A stretch of 57,170 nucleotides of DNA from Bradyrhizobium sp. YR681 (GCF_000282615.1 NZ_AKIY01000331.1:1-57170), one strand, 5' to 3'. Shown: positions 46,260 through 55,832, counted from the stretch's first letter. Notes: generated by a model not told the origin, from the letters alone. Numbers and translations: made by a program.

Positions 46260-47155
46260 GCCCCCACCAGCACCGCCACGCCGATCACGATCAGCGCGAT
46301 GCCAAGGATCTCGCGCGACGCGATCGGCTGCTTGAACGAATAATAGGCCACCGCTTGCGCGAACAGCACCTCGATAAGCGCGAGCGTGCGGACATTGGCG
46401 GCGGCCGTCAGCGCGAAGGCCAGGAACCAGAACTGCGAGGCGAAGGCGCCCATGAAGCCGGCAAGCAGCGACGGCTTCCATAATCCCAGGATCGCCTGAA
46501 GCACCTTTGGCGCGCGCCAGAGCAGATAGATCGTCAGGATCAGCGTCTGCACGAACAGGCCGAGCACCAGCGTGAACGAGGCCGAGGTTACAAAGGATAC
46601 GCCGGGAACGTTGATGATCGCCCCCCGGAAACCAACCGCGGATAGGGCAAACGCTGCAGCCGCAACAAGGCCGGTGATCGTCGGCTTCAATTCCGCAAAG
46701 CTCTTCTCGCCGCCAGGCCGGAGCGCTGTGATGACGACGCCGATGGTCGCGATCACGATCGCCAACACCTTCAACCATGTCAGGTGATCGCCGAGAAAGA
46801 CGAAGCCGAAGATCGCGGTCTGGATCGCCTCGGTCTTCAGGTACGCCGTCGTCACCACGAAGGAGCGGTCGTTCATCGCGAGCAGCATCAGCCCGGTGGC
46901 GACGATCTGGCTGAGCGCCCCGAGCAGCAGCCACGGCCAGAACACCGTCGGCGGCATGCCGAGATGATCGCCGGTGGCGACCAGCACCACGCCCAGAAAC
47001 AGCAGCGAGAACGGAAAGCCGAACAGGAAGCGGATATTGGTCGCGCCCCAGGTCCCCAGCGGCTTCGTCAGCGAGCGCTGCATCGCATTGCGCGCGACTT
47101 GGCCGAGCGCGGCGATGACGGTGAAGGGAATCCAGAGGCTGGTGATGGTGAACAT
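46256..47155 (-). CDS. EamA/DMT-superfamily transporter
   Basis: A 299-residue membrane protein with about ten hydrophobic spans in two EamA repeats. Start ATG 47155 (MFTITSLWIPFTVIAAL) is preferred to the longer frame. Family features: TAYLKTEAIQTAIFGFVFLG, and LIEVLFAQAVAYYSFKQPIA with the C-terminal ALIVIGVAVL. Drug/metabolite exporter of unknown substrate; the last 4 bp of the DUF1178 gene overlap its stop on the other strand. Confidence 0.9.
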   Translation of the reverse strand: MFTITSLWIPFTVIAALGQVARNAMQRSLTKPLGTWGATNIRFLFGFPFSLLFLGVVLVATGDHLGMPPTVFWPWLLLGALSQIVATGLMLLAMNDRSFVVTTAYLKTEAIQTAIFGFVFLGDHLTWLKVLAIVIATIGVVITALRPGGEKSFAELKPTITGLVAAAAFALSAVGFRGAIINVPGVSFVTSASFTLVLGLFVQTLILTIYLLWRAPKVLQAILGLWKPSLLAGFMGAFASQFWFLAFALTAAANVRTLALIEVLFAQAVAYYSFKQPIASREILGIALIVIGVAVLVGA

Positions 47156-47259
47156 GGGCTGGAGGCTGAGGCTGAAGACTTCGGCCAACCTGCCGCTAGC
47201 GGCCAAGCAGGTCAATCACGCCCACGTCATAGGAGCGATGCTGACGCCTCGCTCACCCC

Positions 47260-48030
47260 TCACACCATCCCTTCGGCCACCACCATGTAGTTCACGTCCA
47301 TGTCGGACGAGAGAGCCCATTTGTCGGCGAAGGGTGAGTAGACGACGCCGGTCTGCTCGGTGATGACGAGGCGGTTGTCCAAGAGATACTTCGTCAGCTC
47401 GTCCGGGGTGACGAACTTGTTCCACTCGTGGGTGCCGCGCGGCAGCCAGCGCAGGACGTATTCGGCGCCGACAATGGCGAGCGCAAAGCTCTTCCAGTTT
47501 CTATTCAGCGTCGAGACCACCATCAGGCCGTTCGGCTTCAGCATCGCGGCACAGCGCTTGAGGAAAACGCCGACATCGACGACGTGCTCGACCACCTCCA
47601 TCGCCAGCACGATATCGAAGCGCTCGCGCGGGTCGATCTCCTCCACCGTGGTGCAGCGATAGTCGATCGCAAGATGGCTCTTGTCGGCATGCAGTTTTGC
47701 GGCCGCAATATTGCTCTGCGAGGGATCGACGCCGATGACCTGGGCGCCCAGCCGCGACAGCGGCTCGCAGAGCAGGCCGGCGCCGCAGCCGATGTCGAGC
47801 ACGCGCAGTCCGCCGAGGCAGTTGAGGCTGCGCACGTTGCGCTCGAACTTGCGGCAGGCGGCGTCGCGGATATAGCCGAGCCGCAGCGGATTGATCCGGT
47901 GCAGCGGCGCCATCTTGCCCTTGGGGTCCCACCACTCCGCGGAAAGCTTCGAGAATTTCGCGATCTCGGCGGCGTCGACGGTCGAGCCGGGCTGGGCGGC
48001 GGAGGGGGACGTATTTTGCTGCATGCTCAT
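47260..48030 (-). CDS. ubiG: ubiquinone biosynthesis O-methyltransferase
   Basis: A 256-residue enzyme performing both O-methylations of ubiquinone synthesis. N-terminal FSKLSAEWWDPKGKMAPLH and NPLRLGYIRD are the UbiG hallmark; motif I is VLDIGCGAGLLCEPL and the following GVDPSQSNI fits. It ends with SSDMDVNYMVVAEG. Convergent to lysC region only through the PH-domain gene, which shares its strand. Confidence 0.96.
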   Translation of the reverse strand: MSMQQNTSPSAAQPGSTVDAAEIAKFSKLSAEWWDPKGKMAPLHRINPLRLGYIRDAACRKFERNVRSLNCLGGLRVLDIGCGAGLLCEPLSRLGAQVIGVDPSQSNIAAAKLHADKSHLAIDYRCTTVEEIDPRERFDIVLAMEVVEHVVDVGVFLKRCAAMLKPNGLMVVSTLNRNWKSFALAIVGAEYVLRWLPRGTHEWNKFVTPDELTKYLLDNRLVITEQTGVVYSPFADKWALSSDMDVNYMVVAEGMV

Positions 48031-48044
48031 GGTTAGGCGCGGTC

Positions 48045-48512
48045 CTACCGCGTGGTGATCGAACTACGGAAGGCCAGGGGCGAGGCGATGGTCCGGATGG
48101 TTTCGCGACCTTCGCCGACGCCGTTGATGGTCACGTCGCCGTAGTTGAGAATTCGTCCAAGAATCGTCTGATTGACATCGACGCTCTCGACCTTGTCCAG
48201 CGCCATCTCGAAGGTACGGCGCTTGATGAACCCGGTCTTGTGCACAACCCTGAGGTTGGTGACGTCGGTCTCGGTGGTGAAGCGATGGAACCAGCCTTTT
48301 AGGGTCCAATAGAGCGCTGCCAGCGCCACGAGGCCGGAGCCGACGAGGCACAGCAGCACGAGCCCTTCAACGATGGTTTGGCGGGACAAGACGAACAGCG
48401 CCAGAGCCACAATCCAGGCCAGGATGGCCGGAAAATAGAAGATCCAGTGCGCATTGGTCGAATACAGCACCTTCTCGCTGGGCTGAAGAATCTCGTCGAT
48501 GTAACGCGCCAT
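48045..48512 (-). CDS. PH-domain (bPH2/YdbS-like) membrane protein
   Basis: A 155-residue protein; ATG 48512 (MARYIDEILQPSEKVLY) chosen over a 49-residue non-homologous extension. Two transmembrane spans (about 25-45 and 50-70) precede a bacterial PH-like domain (TNLRVVHKTGFIKRRTFEMA and VESVDVNQTILGRILNYG). Function unknown. Ends 14 bp before ubiG on the same strand. Confidence 0.86.
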   Translation of the reverse strand: MARYIDEILQPSEKVLYSTNAHWIFYFPAILAWIVALALFVLSRQTIVEGLVLLCLVGSGLVALAALYWTLKGWFHRFTTETDVTNLRVVHKTGFIKRRTFEMALDKVESVDVNQTILGRILNYGDVTINGVGEGRETIRTIASPLAFRSSITTR

Positions 48513-48664
48513 GATCTCGGTTAACCCACTACCCCCGCACCCTGCCCCCGCAGGAACCCGCTTGCCCCCGGCCCCGCCGCTATGTATACGCGCGGTCGGT
48601 GTCCGCGAGGCCCGTCCAGTGCGGGCCACCATACTGATCCTTATAAGGGAATGCACGCGTCGTC

Positions 48665-49921
48665 ATGAGCCGCCTCGTGATGAAATTCGGCGGCACATCC
48701 GTCGCCAATATCGAACGTATCCGTAACGTCGCACGCCATGTGAAGCGTGAGGTCGACGCCGGCCATGAAGTGGCCGTGGTCGTCTCGGCGATGTCGGGAA
48801 AAACCAACGAGCTGGTGGCCTGGTGCACCGAGGCCTCGCCGATGCACGACGCGCGCGAATACGACGCCGTCGTCGCCTCCGGCGAGCAGGTGACCTCCGG
48901 CCTGCTGGCCATCGTGCTCCAGAGCATGGGCATCCAGGCCCGCTCCTGGCAGGGCTGGCAGATCCCGATCAAGACCAGCGACGCCCATGCCTCGGCCCGG
49001 ATCGAGGACATCGACGGCAGCGAGATCATCAAGCGCTTCAGGGATCGCAAGGAGGTCGCGGTGATCGCCGGCTTCCAGGGCATCGACCCCAAAACCAACC
49101 GCATCACCACGCTCGGCCGCGGTGGCTCCGACACCTCGGCCGTGGCGGTCGCCGCAGCCGTCAAGGCCGATCGCTGCGACATCTACACCGACGTCGATGG
49201 CGTCTACACCACCGACCCGCGAATCGTGCCCAAGGCCAAGAGGCTCGACAAGATCGCGTTCGAAGACATGCTGGAACTGGCTTCCCAGGGCGCCAAAGTG
49301 CTCCAGGTCCGCTCGGTGGAACTCGGCATGGTCCACAACATGCCGATCTTCGTCCGCTCGAGCTTCGACAAGCCTGAGGATATCGACCCGCATGCCAACC
49401 AGCCGCCCGGCACGCTGATCTGCGGCGAGGAGGAGATCATGGAAAACCACGTCGTCACCGGCATCGCCTTTTCGAAGGACGAGGCCCAGATCTCGGTGCG
49501 CCAGATCGAGGACAAGCCCGGCGTCGCCGCGTCGATCTTCGGCCCGCTGGCGGATGCCAACATCAACGTCGACATGATCGTTCAGAACGTTTCTGAAGAC
49601 GGCAAGACCACCGACCTCACCTTCACGGTGCCGGCCGCGGACTACACCCGCGCCAAGGACACCATCACCGCCGCCAAGGCCACGATCGGCTACCACCGGC
49701 TGGACACAGCCACCGACGTCGCCAAGATCTCGGTGATCGGCAGCGGCATGCGCAGCCACGCCGGCGTTGCCGCCCAGGCGTTCTCGGCCCTCGCCGGACG
49801 GAATATCAACATCCGGGCCATTACAACCTCCGAGATCAAATTCTCGGTTCTGATCGACACCGCCTATACCGAGCTTGCGGTGCGCACCCTGCACACGCTC
49901 TACGGCCTCGATCAGGCCTGA
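48665..49921 (+). CDS. lysC: aspartate kinase
   Basis: A 418-residue first enzyme of the lysine/threonine/methionine branch. Seen: KFGGTSVAN at residue 6, the TLGRGGSDTSAVA nucleotide loop near 142, YTDVDGVYTTDPR, and two C-terminal ACT domains (about 265-330 and 345-412; NINVDMIVQNVSE, NINIRAITTSEIKFSVLID) that confer feedback inhibition. The order lysC-ptsP-prfA-prmC is conserved in Rhizobiales. Confidence 0.97.
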   Translation: MSRLVMKFGGTSVANIERIRNVARHVKREVDAGHEVAVVVSAMSGKTNELVAWCTEASPMHDAREYDAVVASGEQVTSGLLAIVLQSMGIQARSWQGWQIPIKTSDAHASARIEDIDGSEIIKRFRDRKEVAVIAGFQGIDPKTNRITTLGRGGSDTSAVAVAAAVKADRCDIYTDVDGVYTTDPRIVPKAKRLDKIAFEDMLELASQGAKVLQVRSVELGMVHNMPIFVRSSFDKPEDIDPHANQPPGTLICGEEEIMENHVVTGIAFSKDEAQISVRQIEDKPGVAASIFGPLADANINVDMIVQNVSEDGKTTDLTFTVPAADYTRAKDTITAAKATIGYHRLDTATDVAKISVIGSGMRSHAGVAAQAFSALAGRNINIRAITTSEIKFSVLIDTAYTELAVRTLHTLYGLDQA

Positions 49922-49955
49922 AGCGCGACCGCGGTCGCGCTTCACGTTGTTGTTT
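49921..49955 (+). terminator. likely rho-independent-type terminator after lysC
   Basis: A perfect 22-bp palindrome (AAGCGCGACCG and its complement, 49921-49942) starts on the last base of the lysC stop codon and is followed by T-rich GTTGTTGTTTG. The absence of a continuous T-run lowers confidence. Confidence 0.6.
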
Positions 49956-49966
49956 GAGCATGGTCT

Positions 49967-50086
49967 TTCCGGAAAACCGCTTCGCACTTTTCCGGACGTT
50001 GCTTAGGCTAATTTTCTCTTAGCGGTCGCAGCAAACGCGAAGGTGTACACACCTTCGCGTCTGGCAGGCGTTTTGCTTGGCAAAAC
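49967..50086. other. hairpin-rich leader in front of ptsP
   Basis: Within the 354-bp gene-free gap before ptsP are three more inverted repeats: TCCGGAAAA / TTTTCCGGA (49968-49996), a 26-bp near-continuous palindrome ACGCGAAGGTGT-AC-ACACCTTCGCGT (50035-50060), and GTTTTGC-TTG-GCAAAAC (50070-50086). No open frame with coding character is present. They could be repeat-derived, operators, or part of a structured 5' leader. The 190 bp after them show nothing clear except the GGAGGAGG ribosome-binding tract. Confidence 0.6.
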
Positions 50087-50275
50087 AAGCCCCAATTCGC
50101 TATACGGCGAACAGGGTGGGCTGCCACAAACTGTGCCCCAGTTGAGGCGGTGCTGATTCGGCTCAAGCGAGAGCTTGGGCTGGCGCCGGATGAGCAAATT
50201 CGTTGTTTTTCTGGATTTTCGGGCGAGCCGCCGGAGCCCCTTTCGGGCCCGGCTGACGGAGGAGGTTGACGGTTC

Positions 50276-52543
50276 ATGCGGAGCGCGTCGGGAGGTCCCC
50301 GCGTCTTGTTGAGACGGCTCCGCGAAACCATGGCGGAGCAGGTCTCGGCCCAGGAGCGGCTGGACAAGATCGTGGTGCTGATCGCCGCCAACATGGTGGC
50401 CGAGGTGTGCTCGGTCTATGTGCTGCGCGTCGACAACACGCTCGAGCTCTACGCCACCGAAGGTCTCAACCGCGAAGCCGTGCACCATACCGTGCTGACC
50501 GCCCATGAGGGCCTGGTCGGCCTCGTCGCCAGCGAGGCGACGCCGCTCAATCTCAACGACGCGCAGAGCCATCCGGCCTTCTCGTTCCGCCCGGAGACCG
50601 GCGAAGAAATCTATCACTCCTTCCTCGGCGTGCCGGTCCTGCGCGCCGGCAACACGCTCGGCGTGCTGGTGGTGCAGAACCGCGCCAAGCGCACCTATGT
50701 CGAGGAGGAGCTCGAGGCGCTCCAGACCACCGCGATGGTGCTGGCGGAGCTGATCGCCTCGGGCGAGCTGTCTGCGCTGGCGCAGCCCGGCCTGGAGCCG
50801 GCCGCGCGCCACTCGATGCAGAAGGTCGGCGCGATCCTGTCGGAGGGCATCGCGCTCGGCCATGTCGTGCTGCACGAGCCGCGCGTTGTCATCAAGGACT
50901 ACATCGCCGAGGACCTGCCGAAGGAAATCAAGCGGCTCGACACTGCGCTCGCCAAGCTGCGCGCCGATCTCGACCGCATGCTGGAGCGCGGCGACGTCGC
51001 CGAGGGCGGCGAGCACCGCGAGGTGCTGGAAGCCTACCGCATGTTCGCCAACGACCAGGGCTGGTCGCACAAGCTGCACGAGGCGGTGGCCACCGGCCTC
51101 ACCGCGGAAGCCGCCGTCGAGCGCGTGCAGTCCGACACCCGCGCGCGCATGCTGCGTTCGACCGATCCGTATTTGCGTGACCGGCTGCATGATCTGGAAG
51201 ATCTCGGCTACCGCCTGATGCGGCAGCTGGTCGGCCAGGACCACGCGCCGTCACGTGAACAGCTGCCCGACAATGCCATCGTCATCGCCCGCGCGATGGG
51301 CCCGGCGGCGCTGCTGGACTACGACCGCAAGCGCCTGCGCGGCATCGTGCTGGAGGAGGGAACCGCCAACTCCCACGTCTCGATCGTGGCGCGCGCGCTC
51401 GGCATTCCCGCTGTCGGCGAGGTGCCGAACGCGCCCGGCATCGCCGATCCCGGCGACGCCATCATCGTCGACGGCACGTCGGGCTCGATCTATGTCCGCC
51501 CGTCGCAGGAGATCGAGGCGGCCTTCGCCGAGCGCGTGCGCTTCCGCGCCCGCCGCCAGGCGCAGTATCTGGCGCTGCGCGACCGGCCCTGCGTCACCAA
51601 GGACGGCCAGAAGGTCGAACTGATGATCAATGCGGGCCTGGCCATCGACCTGCCGCATATCGAGGACACCGGCAGCGCCGGCATCGGCCTGTTCCGCACC
51701 GAGCTGCAATTCATGGTGGGACAGAGCCTGCCGCGCACCAGCGACCAGCTCGCGCTCTATCGCGCCGTGCTGGATGCCGCCGGCACCAAGCCCGTGACCT
51801 TCCGCACCCTCGATATCGGCGGCGACAAGGCGCTGCCCTATATGGAAGCGGTGATCGAGGAAAATCCTGCGCTGGGCTGGCGCGCGATCCGGCTCGGGCT
51901 CGATCGTCCCGGCCTGCTGCGCGGCCAGATCCGTGCGCTGCTGCGCGCCGGCGGCGGCCGTGCGCTGCGGATCATGTTCCCGATGATCTCGGAGGTTGCC
52001 GAGTTCGATTCGGCGAAGGCGCTGGTCGAGCGCGAGCTCACCTATCTGCGCCAGCACGGCCATACGCTTCCGGAGCGCATCGACATCGGCACCATGGTCG
52101 AGGTGCCGGCCCTGCTCTACCAGCTCGACGAGCTGCTGAAGAAGGTCGACTTCATCTCGGTCGGCTCCAACGATCTGTTCCAGTTCCTGTTCGCGGTCGA
52201 CCGCGGCAACGCAAAAGTCTCCGAGCGCTTCGACACCATGTCGGCGCCGATCCTGCGCGCGCTGCGCGACATCGCCCGCAAATCCCATGCGGCGAAGAAG
52301 TCGCTCTCGCTCTGCGGCGAGATGGCCTCCAAGCCGATCGGCGCGCTGGCGCTGATCGCGATGGGCTATCGCTCGCTGTCGCTTTCGGCGACCGCGCTCG
52401 GCCCGGTCAAGGCGATGGTGATCGACCTCGACGCGAAGAAGGCCGAGGCGATGCTCGGCCCCTTGCTGGACGCGCCCGCCGGCAGCATCTCGATCCGGCA
52501 GAAGCTGACGGAATTTGCCGAGGCCGAAGGCCTGGCCTTGTAG
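50276..52543 (+). CDS. ptsP: phosphoenolpyruvate-protein phosphotransferase EI-Ntr
   Basis: A 755-residue first kinase of the nitrogen PTS. Residues about 15-165 are a GAF domain (binds glutamine/2-oxoglutarate in relatives), followed by the EI domains: phospho-His367 in GTANSHVSIVARALGIPAV, the PEP-binding barrel with GIGLFRTELQFM and FRTLDIGGDKALPY, then SVGSNDLFQF and SLCGEMASKP. It phosphorylates NPr (PtsO), linking nitrogen status to potassium and stress regulation. A strong GGAGGAGG lies upstream. Confidence 0.96.
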   Translation: MRSASGGPRVLLRRLRETMAEQVSAQERLDKIVVLIAANMVAEVCSVYVLRVDNTLELYATEGLNREAVHHTVLTAHEGLVGLVASEATPLNLNDAQSHPAFSFRPETGEEIYHSFLGVPVLRAGNTLGVLVVQNRAKRTYVEEELEALQTTAMVLAELIASGELSALAQPGLEPAARHSMQKVGAILSEGIALGHVVLHEPRVVIKDYIAEDLPKEIKRLDTALAKLRADLDRMLERGDVAEGGEHREVLEAYRMFANDQGWSHKLHEAVATGLTAEAAVERVQSDTRARMLRSTDPYLRDRLHDLEDLGYRLMRQLVGQDHAPSREQLPDNAIVIARAMGPAALLDYDRKRLRGIVLEEGTANSHVSIVARALGIPAVGEVPNAPGIADPGDAIIVDGTSGSIYVRPSQEIEAAFAERVRFRARRQAQYLALRDRPCVTKDGQKVELMINAGLAIDLPHIEDTGSAGIGLFRTELQFMVGQSLPRTSDQLALYRAVLDAAGTKPVTFRTLDIGGDKALPYMEAVIEENPALGWRAIRLGLDRPGLLRGQIRALLRAGGGRALRIMFPMISEVAEFDSAKALVERELTYLRQHGHTLPERIDIGTMVEVPALLYQLDELLKKVDFISVGSNDLFQFLFAVDRGNAKVSERFDTMSAPILRALRDIARKSHAAKKSLSLCGEMASKPIGALALIAMGYRSLSLSATALGPVKAMVIDLDAKKAEAMLGPLLDAPAGSISIRQKLTEFAEAEGLAL

Positions 52544-52601
52544 CGGGCCTGTCGCCCGCGTTCCGCCGCCTCGCTTCTTTCCGCCATTTGAGACTTATCC
52601 G

Positions 52602-53687
52602 ATGTCGTCACTCCCCGAAGCCAAACTCGACGTGCTCCTTGCACATCATGCCTCTCTTGAGGCCGAATCGCTGGGACAGCTCGCTTCCGAACGCTACGTG
52701 CAGATCACGCGCGAGCTGGCCGAGCTCTCCCCCCTGATCGACGCGGTCAAGACGTATCGGTCGGCCGTGAAGGAACTCGCCGACACCGAGGCCCTGATCG
52801 CCGATGCCACCACGGACGCCGAGATGCGCAGCATGGCGGAAGCCGAGCGCGCCGAGCTGACGCCAAAGATCGAGGAGCTGGTCCAGAAGATTCGCGTGGC
52901 ACTGCTGCCCAAGGACGCCATGGACGACCGCAACGTAGTGCTGGAAATCCGCGCCGGCACCGGCGGCGACGAGGCCTCGCTGTTCGCCGGAGACCTGTTC
53001 CGGATGTACGAGCGCTTCGCCGCGCTGCAGGGCTGGAAGGTCGAGGTGATCTCGGCGAGCGAAGGCACGGTCGGCGGCTACAAGGAAATCATCGCGGAGG
53101 TACAGGGCCGCGGCGCGTTCTCGAAGCTGAAATTCGAATCCGGCGTGCACCGCGTGCAGCGCGTGCCCGATACCGAGACGCAAGGGCGCATCCATACCTC
53201 GGCGGCAACGGTGGCCGTGCTGCCGGAGGTCGAGGATGTCGACGTCGAGATCAAGAACGACGATCTGCGCATCGAGACCATGCGCGCGCAGGGCGCAGGC
53301 GGCCAGCACGTCAACAAGACCGAATCGGCGATCCGCATCACCCATATCCCGACCGGCATCGTGGTGATGATGCAGGACAGCCGCTCGCAGCACAAGAACC
53401 GCGCCTCGGCCATGAACATCCTGCGCTCTCGCATCTACGATGCCGAGCAGCAGCGTATCAACGCGGCGCGCTCTGCCGAGCGCAAGGAGAAGGTCGGCTC
53501 CGGCGACCGCAGCGAGCGCATCCGCACCTATAATTTCCCGCAGGGGCGCGTCACCGACCACCGCATCAACCTGACGCTCTACAAGCTGCCTCAGGTGATC
53601 GCAGGCGAGGCACTCGGCGAATTGACCGATGCACTGACGACCGAGCATCAAGCCGCGCAGCTCGCCGCCCAGGGCGCCGCGGCGTGA
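52602..53687 (+). CDS. prfA: peptide chain release factor 1
   Basis: A 361-residue RF1; ATG 52602 (MSSLPEAKLDVLL). The GGQ catalytic motif lies in GAGGQHVNKTESA, the PVT/PET-type anticodon region in the second domain, and RSQHKNRASAMNILRSRIYD follows. It releases peptides at UAA/UAG. Its stop overlaps the prmC start by 4 nt, and PrmC methylates this Gln, a classic coupling. Confidence 0.97.
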   Translation: MSSLPEAKLDVLLAHHASLEAESLGQLASERYVQITRELAELSPLIDAVKTYRSAVKELADTEALIADATTDAEMRSMAEAERAELTPKIEELVQKIRVALLPKDAMDDRNVVLEIRAGTGGDEASLFAGDLFRMYERFAALQGWKVEVISASEGTVGGYKEIIAEVQGRGAFSKLKFESGVHRVQRVPDTETQGRIHTSAATVAVLPEVEDVDVEIKNDDLRIETMRAQGAGGQHVNKTESAIRITHIPTGIVVMMQDSRSQHKNRASAMNILRSRIYDAEQQRINAARSAERKEKVGSGDRSERIRTYNFPQGRVTDHRINLTLYKLPQVIAGEALGELTDALTTEHQAAQLAAQGAAA

Positions 53688-54577
53688 CGCGCCGCGTGAT
53701 AAACCCCTTCACCGGACAATCGATCGAGAGCGCGCGGCGCGCCATGGCTGCACAGCTGCGATCGGCCCGGATCGACGAAGCCGAACTCGACGCCCGCATC
53801 CTGCTCGGTGCCGCCCTCGGCCTCGATCTCACGGGCCTGATTACGCAGGCCGCGCGCCTGCTCACTGAAGCCGAGGCGTCGCGGCTCGCGCAGCAGGCAG
53901 AGCGCCGCATCGCAGGTGAGCCGGTGGCGCGCATTCTCGGTGTCAGGGAATTCTGGGGCCTGCCGTTTCGTCTGTCGGAAGCAACGCTGGTCCCGCGCCC
54001 GGATACCGAGACCGTGGTCGAGCGCGCGCTCGAAATGTTTCGCGAACAGCAACGATCGCATCCGCCTGTCATCGCCGACATCGGCACCGGATCCGGCGCC
54101 ATCCTGCTCGCGCTGTTGCACGAGATTCCCGATGCCTTCGGCGTAGGCACCGATCTCAGCCTCATGGCACTCGATACGGCAAAGGCCAATGCGGTTGCTC
54201 TCGGCCTCGCCGACCGCGCCGCCTTCGTCGCCTGCTCCTATGCGGCAGCACTCGAGGGCCCGTTCGATCTGATCGTGTCGAATCCGCCCTACATTCCCTC
54301 GGGAGAAATTCCGAAACTGAGCATCGAGGTGCGCGAACACGACCCGCATCTGGCGCTCGACGGCGGCAATGACGGATACGACGCCTACCGTGCTGTGATC
54401 CCGCAGGCGGCCGAGCGGCTCGTGCCCGGCGGCGCGCTGATCGTGGAGGCCGGCCAGGGGCAGGCCAGCGATATCGAAAGCCTGATGACGGCCGCCGCAT
54501 TGACGGTCGACCGGCCGCCCAAGGCCGATCTGGCGGGCATCCCACGGGCCGTTTCGGCCCGAAAAATGACCCCATAA
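53684..54577 (+). CDS. prmC: release factor glutamine methyltransferase
   Basis: A 297-residue methyltransferase with GTG start overlapping prfA. The N-terminal helical domain recognises the release factor; motif I VIADIGTGSGAILLALL and the NPPY motif (VSNPPYIPSGE) identify an N5-glutamine methyltransferase that modifies the GGQ Gln of RF1/RF2. The segment VPRPDTETVVE is also diagnostic. Confidence 0.96.
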   Translation: MTRRVINPFTGQSIESARRAMAAQLRSARIDEAELDARILLGAALGLDLTGLITQAARLLTEAEASRLAQQAERRIAGEPVARILGVREFWGLPFRLSEATLVPRPDTETVVERALEMFREQQRSHPPVIADIGTGSGAILLALLHEIPDAFGVGTDLSLMALDTAKANAVALGLADRAAFVACSYAAALEGPFDLIVSNPPYIPSGEIPKLSIEVREHDPHLALDGGNDGYDAYRAVIPQAAERLVPGGALIVEAGQGQASDIESLMTAAALTVDRPPKADLAGIPRAVSARKMTP

Positions 54578-55040
54578 AAGCCGGATTGGCCTGCAAAAAA
54601 CCTCTTGGAATATCCCCTGGGAACGACTACCTTCCATTCAACACATCGGTGTCGGCCCCGTAGACCTACGGGCGAAAGCCGGGCTCTCAAGCGAGAGCTT
54701 CACTGATTTAAGGTTCCAAGCCGCAGGTCCTGTTAAGCGCGATGGCCCATTGAGCTGCGCTGCTTTCCGACCGCAAAGTGAACGAAAGCCTGATATTGCG
54801 CTTGAAGACTTACGCAACAAAGCTGGGCTTGTTTCGGCAGGCGATATGAATGGGTTCGCTGGCAATGGACGCTGGCGGGTGGGGAACGCGTCTTTGTTGA
54901 ACGCGACGGTCGACGAACAATGGCAGGGTTCGATCCGCTCTTGCGCGCGGTGCGCGAGAGAGATGTGAACTGCTGTCATCAGGTCACTCTCGGCAATCAG
55001 TAATGCGTGCAACCTTTAGGGCTGGAATTAAAGGCAGGAC
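54578..55040 (+). other. 463-bp non-coding region with tandem hairpins before DUF4167 gene
   Basis: This is the longest gene-free stretch. Three consecutive small stem-loops occur: CCCGTA-GACC-TACGGG (54657-54672), GGC-GAAA-GCC (54671-54680) and GCTCTC-AAGC-GAGAGC (54683-54698). GC content is visibly lower than in neighbouring genes. Small frames (for example 54750-54968) show no coding character: codon third positions are not G/C-rich. It may be a long leader of the DUF4167 mRNA or a separate small RNA; a GGAATTAAAGGCAGGAC tract precedes the start codon. Confidence 0.5.
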
Positions 55041-55832
55041 ATGAGAAACGGTCAGAACAAGCAGCGGATGCGCAACCGCAACAATAATAACAACAATAAC
55101 AATAACCGGCGCGGCCAGAACCCGATGACCCGGGTCTACGAGTCCAACGGACCCGACATCAAGATCCGCGGCACCGCCTCGCACATCGCTGAGAAATATC
55201 TCCAGCTCGCGCGCGATGCGCGCTCCTCCGGCGACCCCGTTGCGGCCGAGAACTACTACCAGCACGCCGAGCATTACTTTCGCCTGATCGCGGCGGCCCA
55301 GGAGCAGTTCCGCCAGAACCAGCAGCCGCGCGGCGACGAGCCGATCAGCAACAGCAGCGGCGACGACAGCGAGGACGACGGCGAGAATTTCTCGAATTTC
55401 GGCCAGGAGCCGGGCTTCGTTCCGCAGCCGCAGCAGCAGAATTTTGCGCGTGACGGCCAGCGCGATCACCAGCAACGCGACTATCAGCAGCGCGACGGCC
55501 AGCAGCCCTATCAGCGCGATAACCAGCAGCCGCGCGAGCATCGCGAACGCGACCATCGTCCGCAGCCGCAATATCAGCCCCAGCCCCAGCCGATACCGCT
55601 GAACCAGCCGCAGCCCGTCGTCGCCGACACCGGCAGCGTCGACCGGCTGCCCTCCTTCATCACCGGCCCGCAGCCGCAGGTGAATGGCGGGGCGAATGGC
55701 GGCCAGGCCAATTTCGAAGGCGGTGGTGGCGGTGAGCGCTTTCCGCGGCGGCGCCGCCGGCCGCATGGCCCGCGCCCCGAGCGCGAGGCCGCTCCGGCCG
55801 CATCGAGCGATGAAGTCGCCCCCGGCGAATAA
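55041..55832 (+). CDS. DUF4167 domain protein with Asn- and Gln-rich low complexity
   Basis: A 263-residue protein. It opens MRNGQNKQRMRNRN followed by a run of Asn, then the DUF4167 core (about 28-93; MTRVYESNGPDIKIRGTASH, AENYYQHAEHYFRL). Residues about 130-200 are Gln/Arg/Asp/Pro-rich with repeated QQRD units, and the C-terminus is a basic Arg-rich patch (about 235-252). This composition suggests an RNA- or DNA-binding, possibly phase-separating protein, but function is unknown. DUF4167 follows prmC in many alphaproteobacteria. Confidence 0.94.
   Translation: MRNGQNKQRMRNRNNNNNNNNNRRGQNPMTRVYESNGPDIKIRGTASHIAEKYLQLARDARSSGDPVAAENYYQHAEHYFRLIAAAQEQFRQNQQPRGDEPISNSSGDDSEDDGENFSNFGQEPGFVPQPQQQNFARDGQRDHQQRDYQQRDGQQPYQRDNQQPREHRERDHRPQPQYQPQPQPIPLNQPQPVVADTGSVDRLPSFITGPQPQVNGGANGGQANFEGGGGGERFPRRRRRPHGPRPEREAAPAASSDEVAPGE

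Noticed and set aside
48513..48664. Lysine riboswitch before lysC
   Set aside because: The gap is only 152 bp and shows none of the expected conserved segments.
54750..54968. A 72-residue frame in the gap before DUF4167
   Set aside because: No ribosome-binding site, no G/C bias at third codon positions and no recognisable motif.
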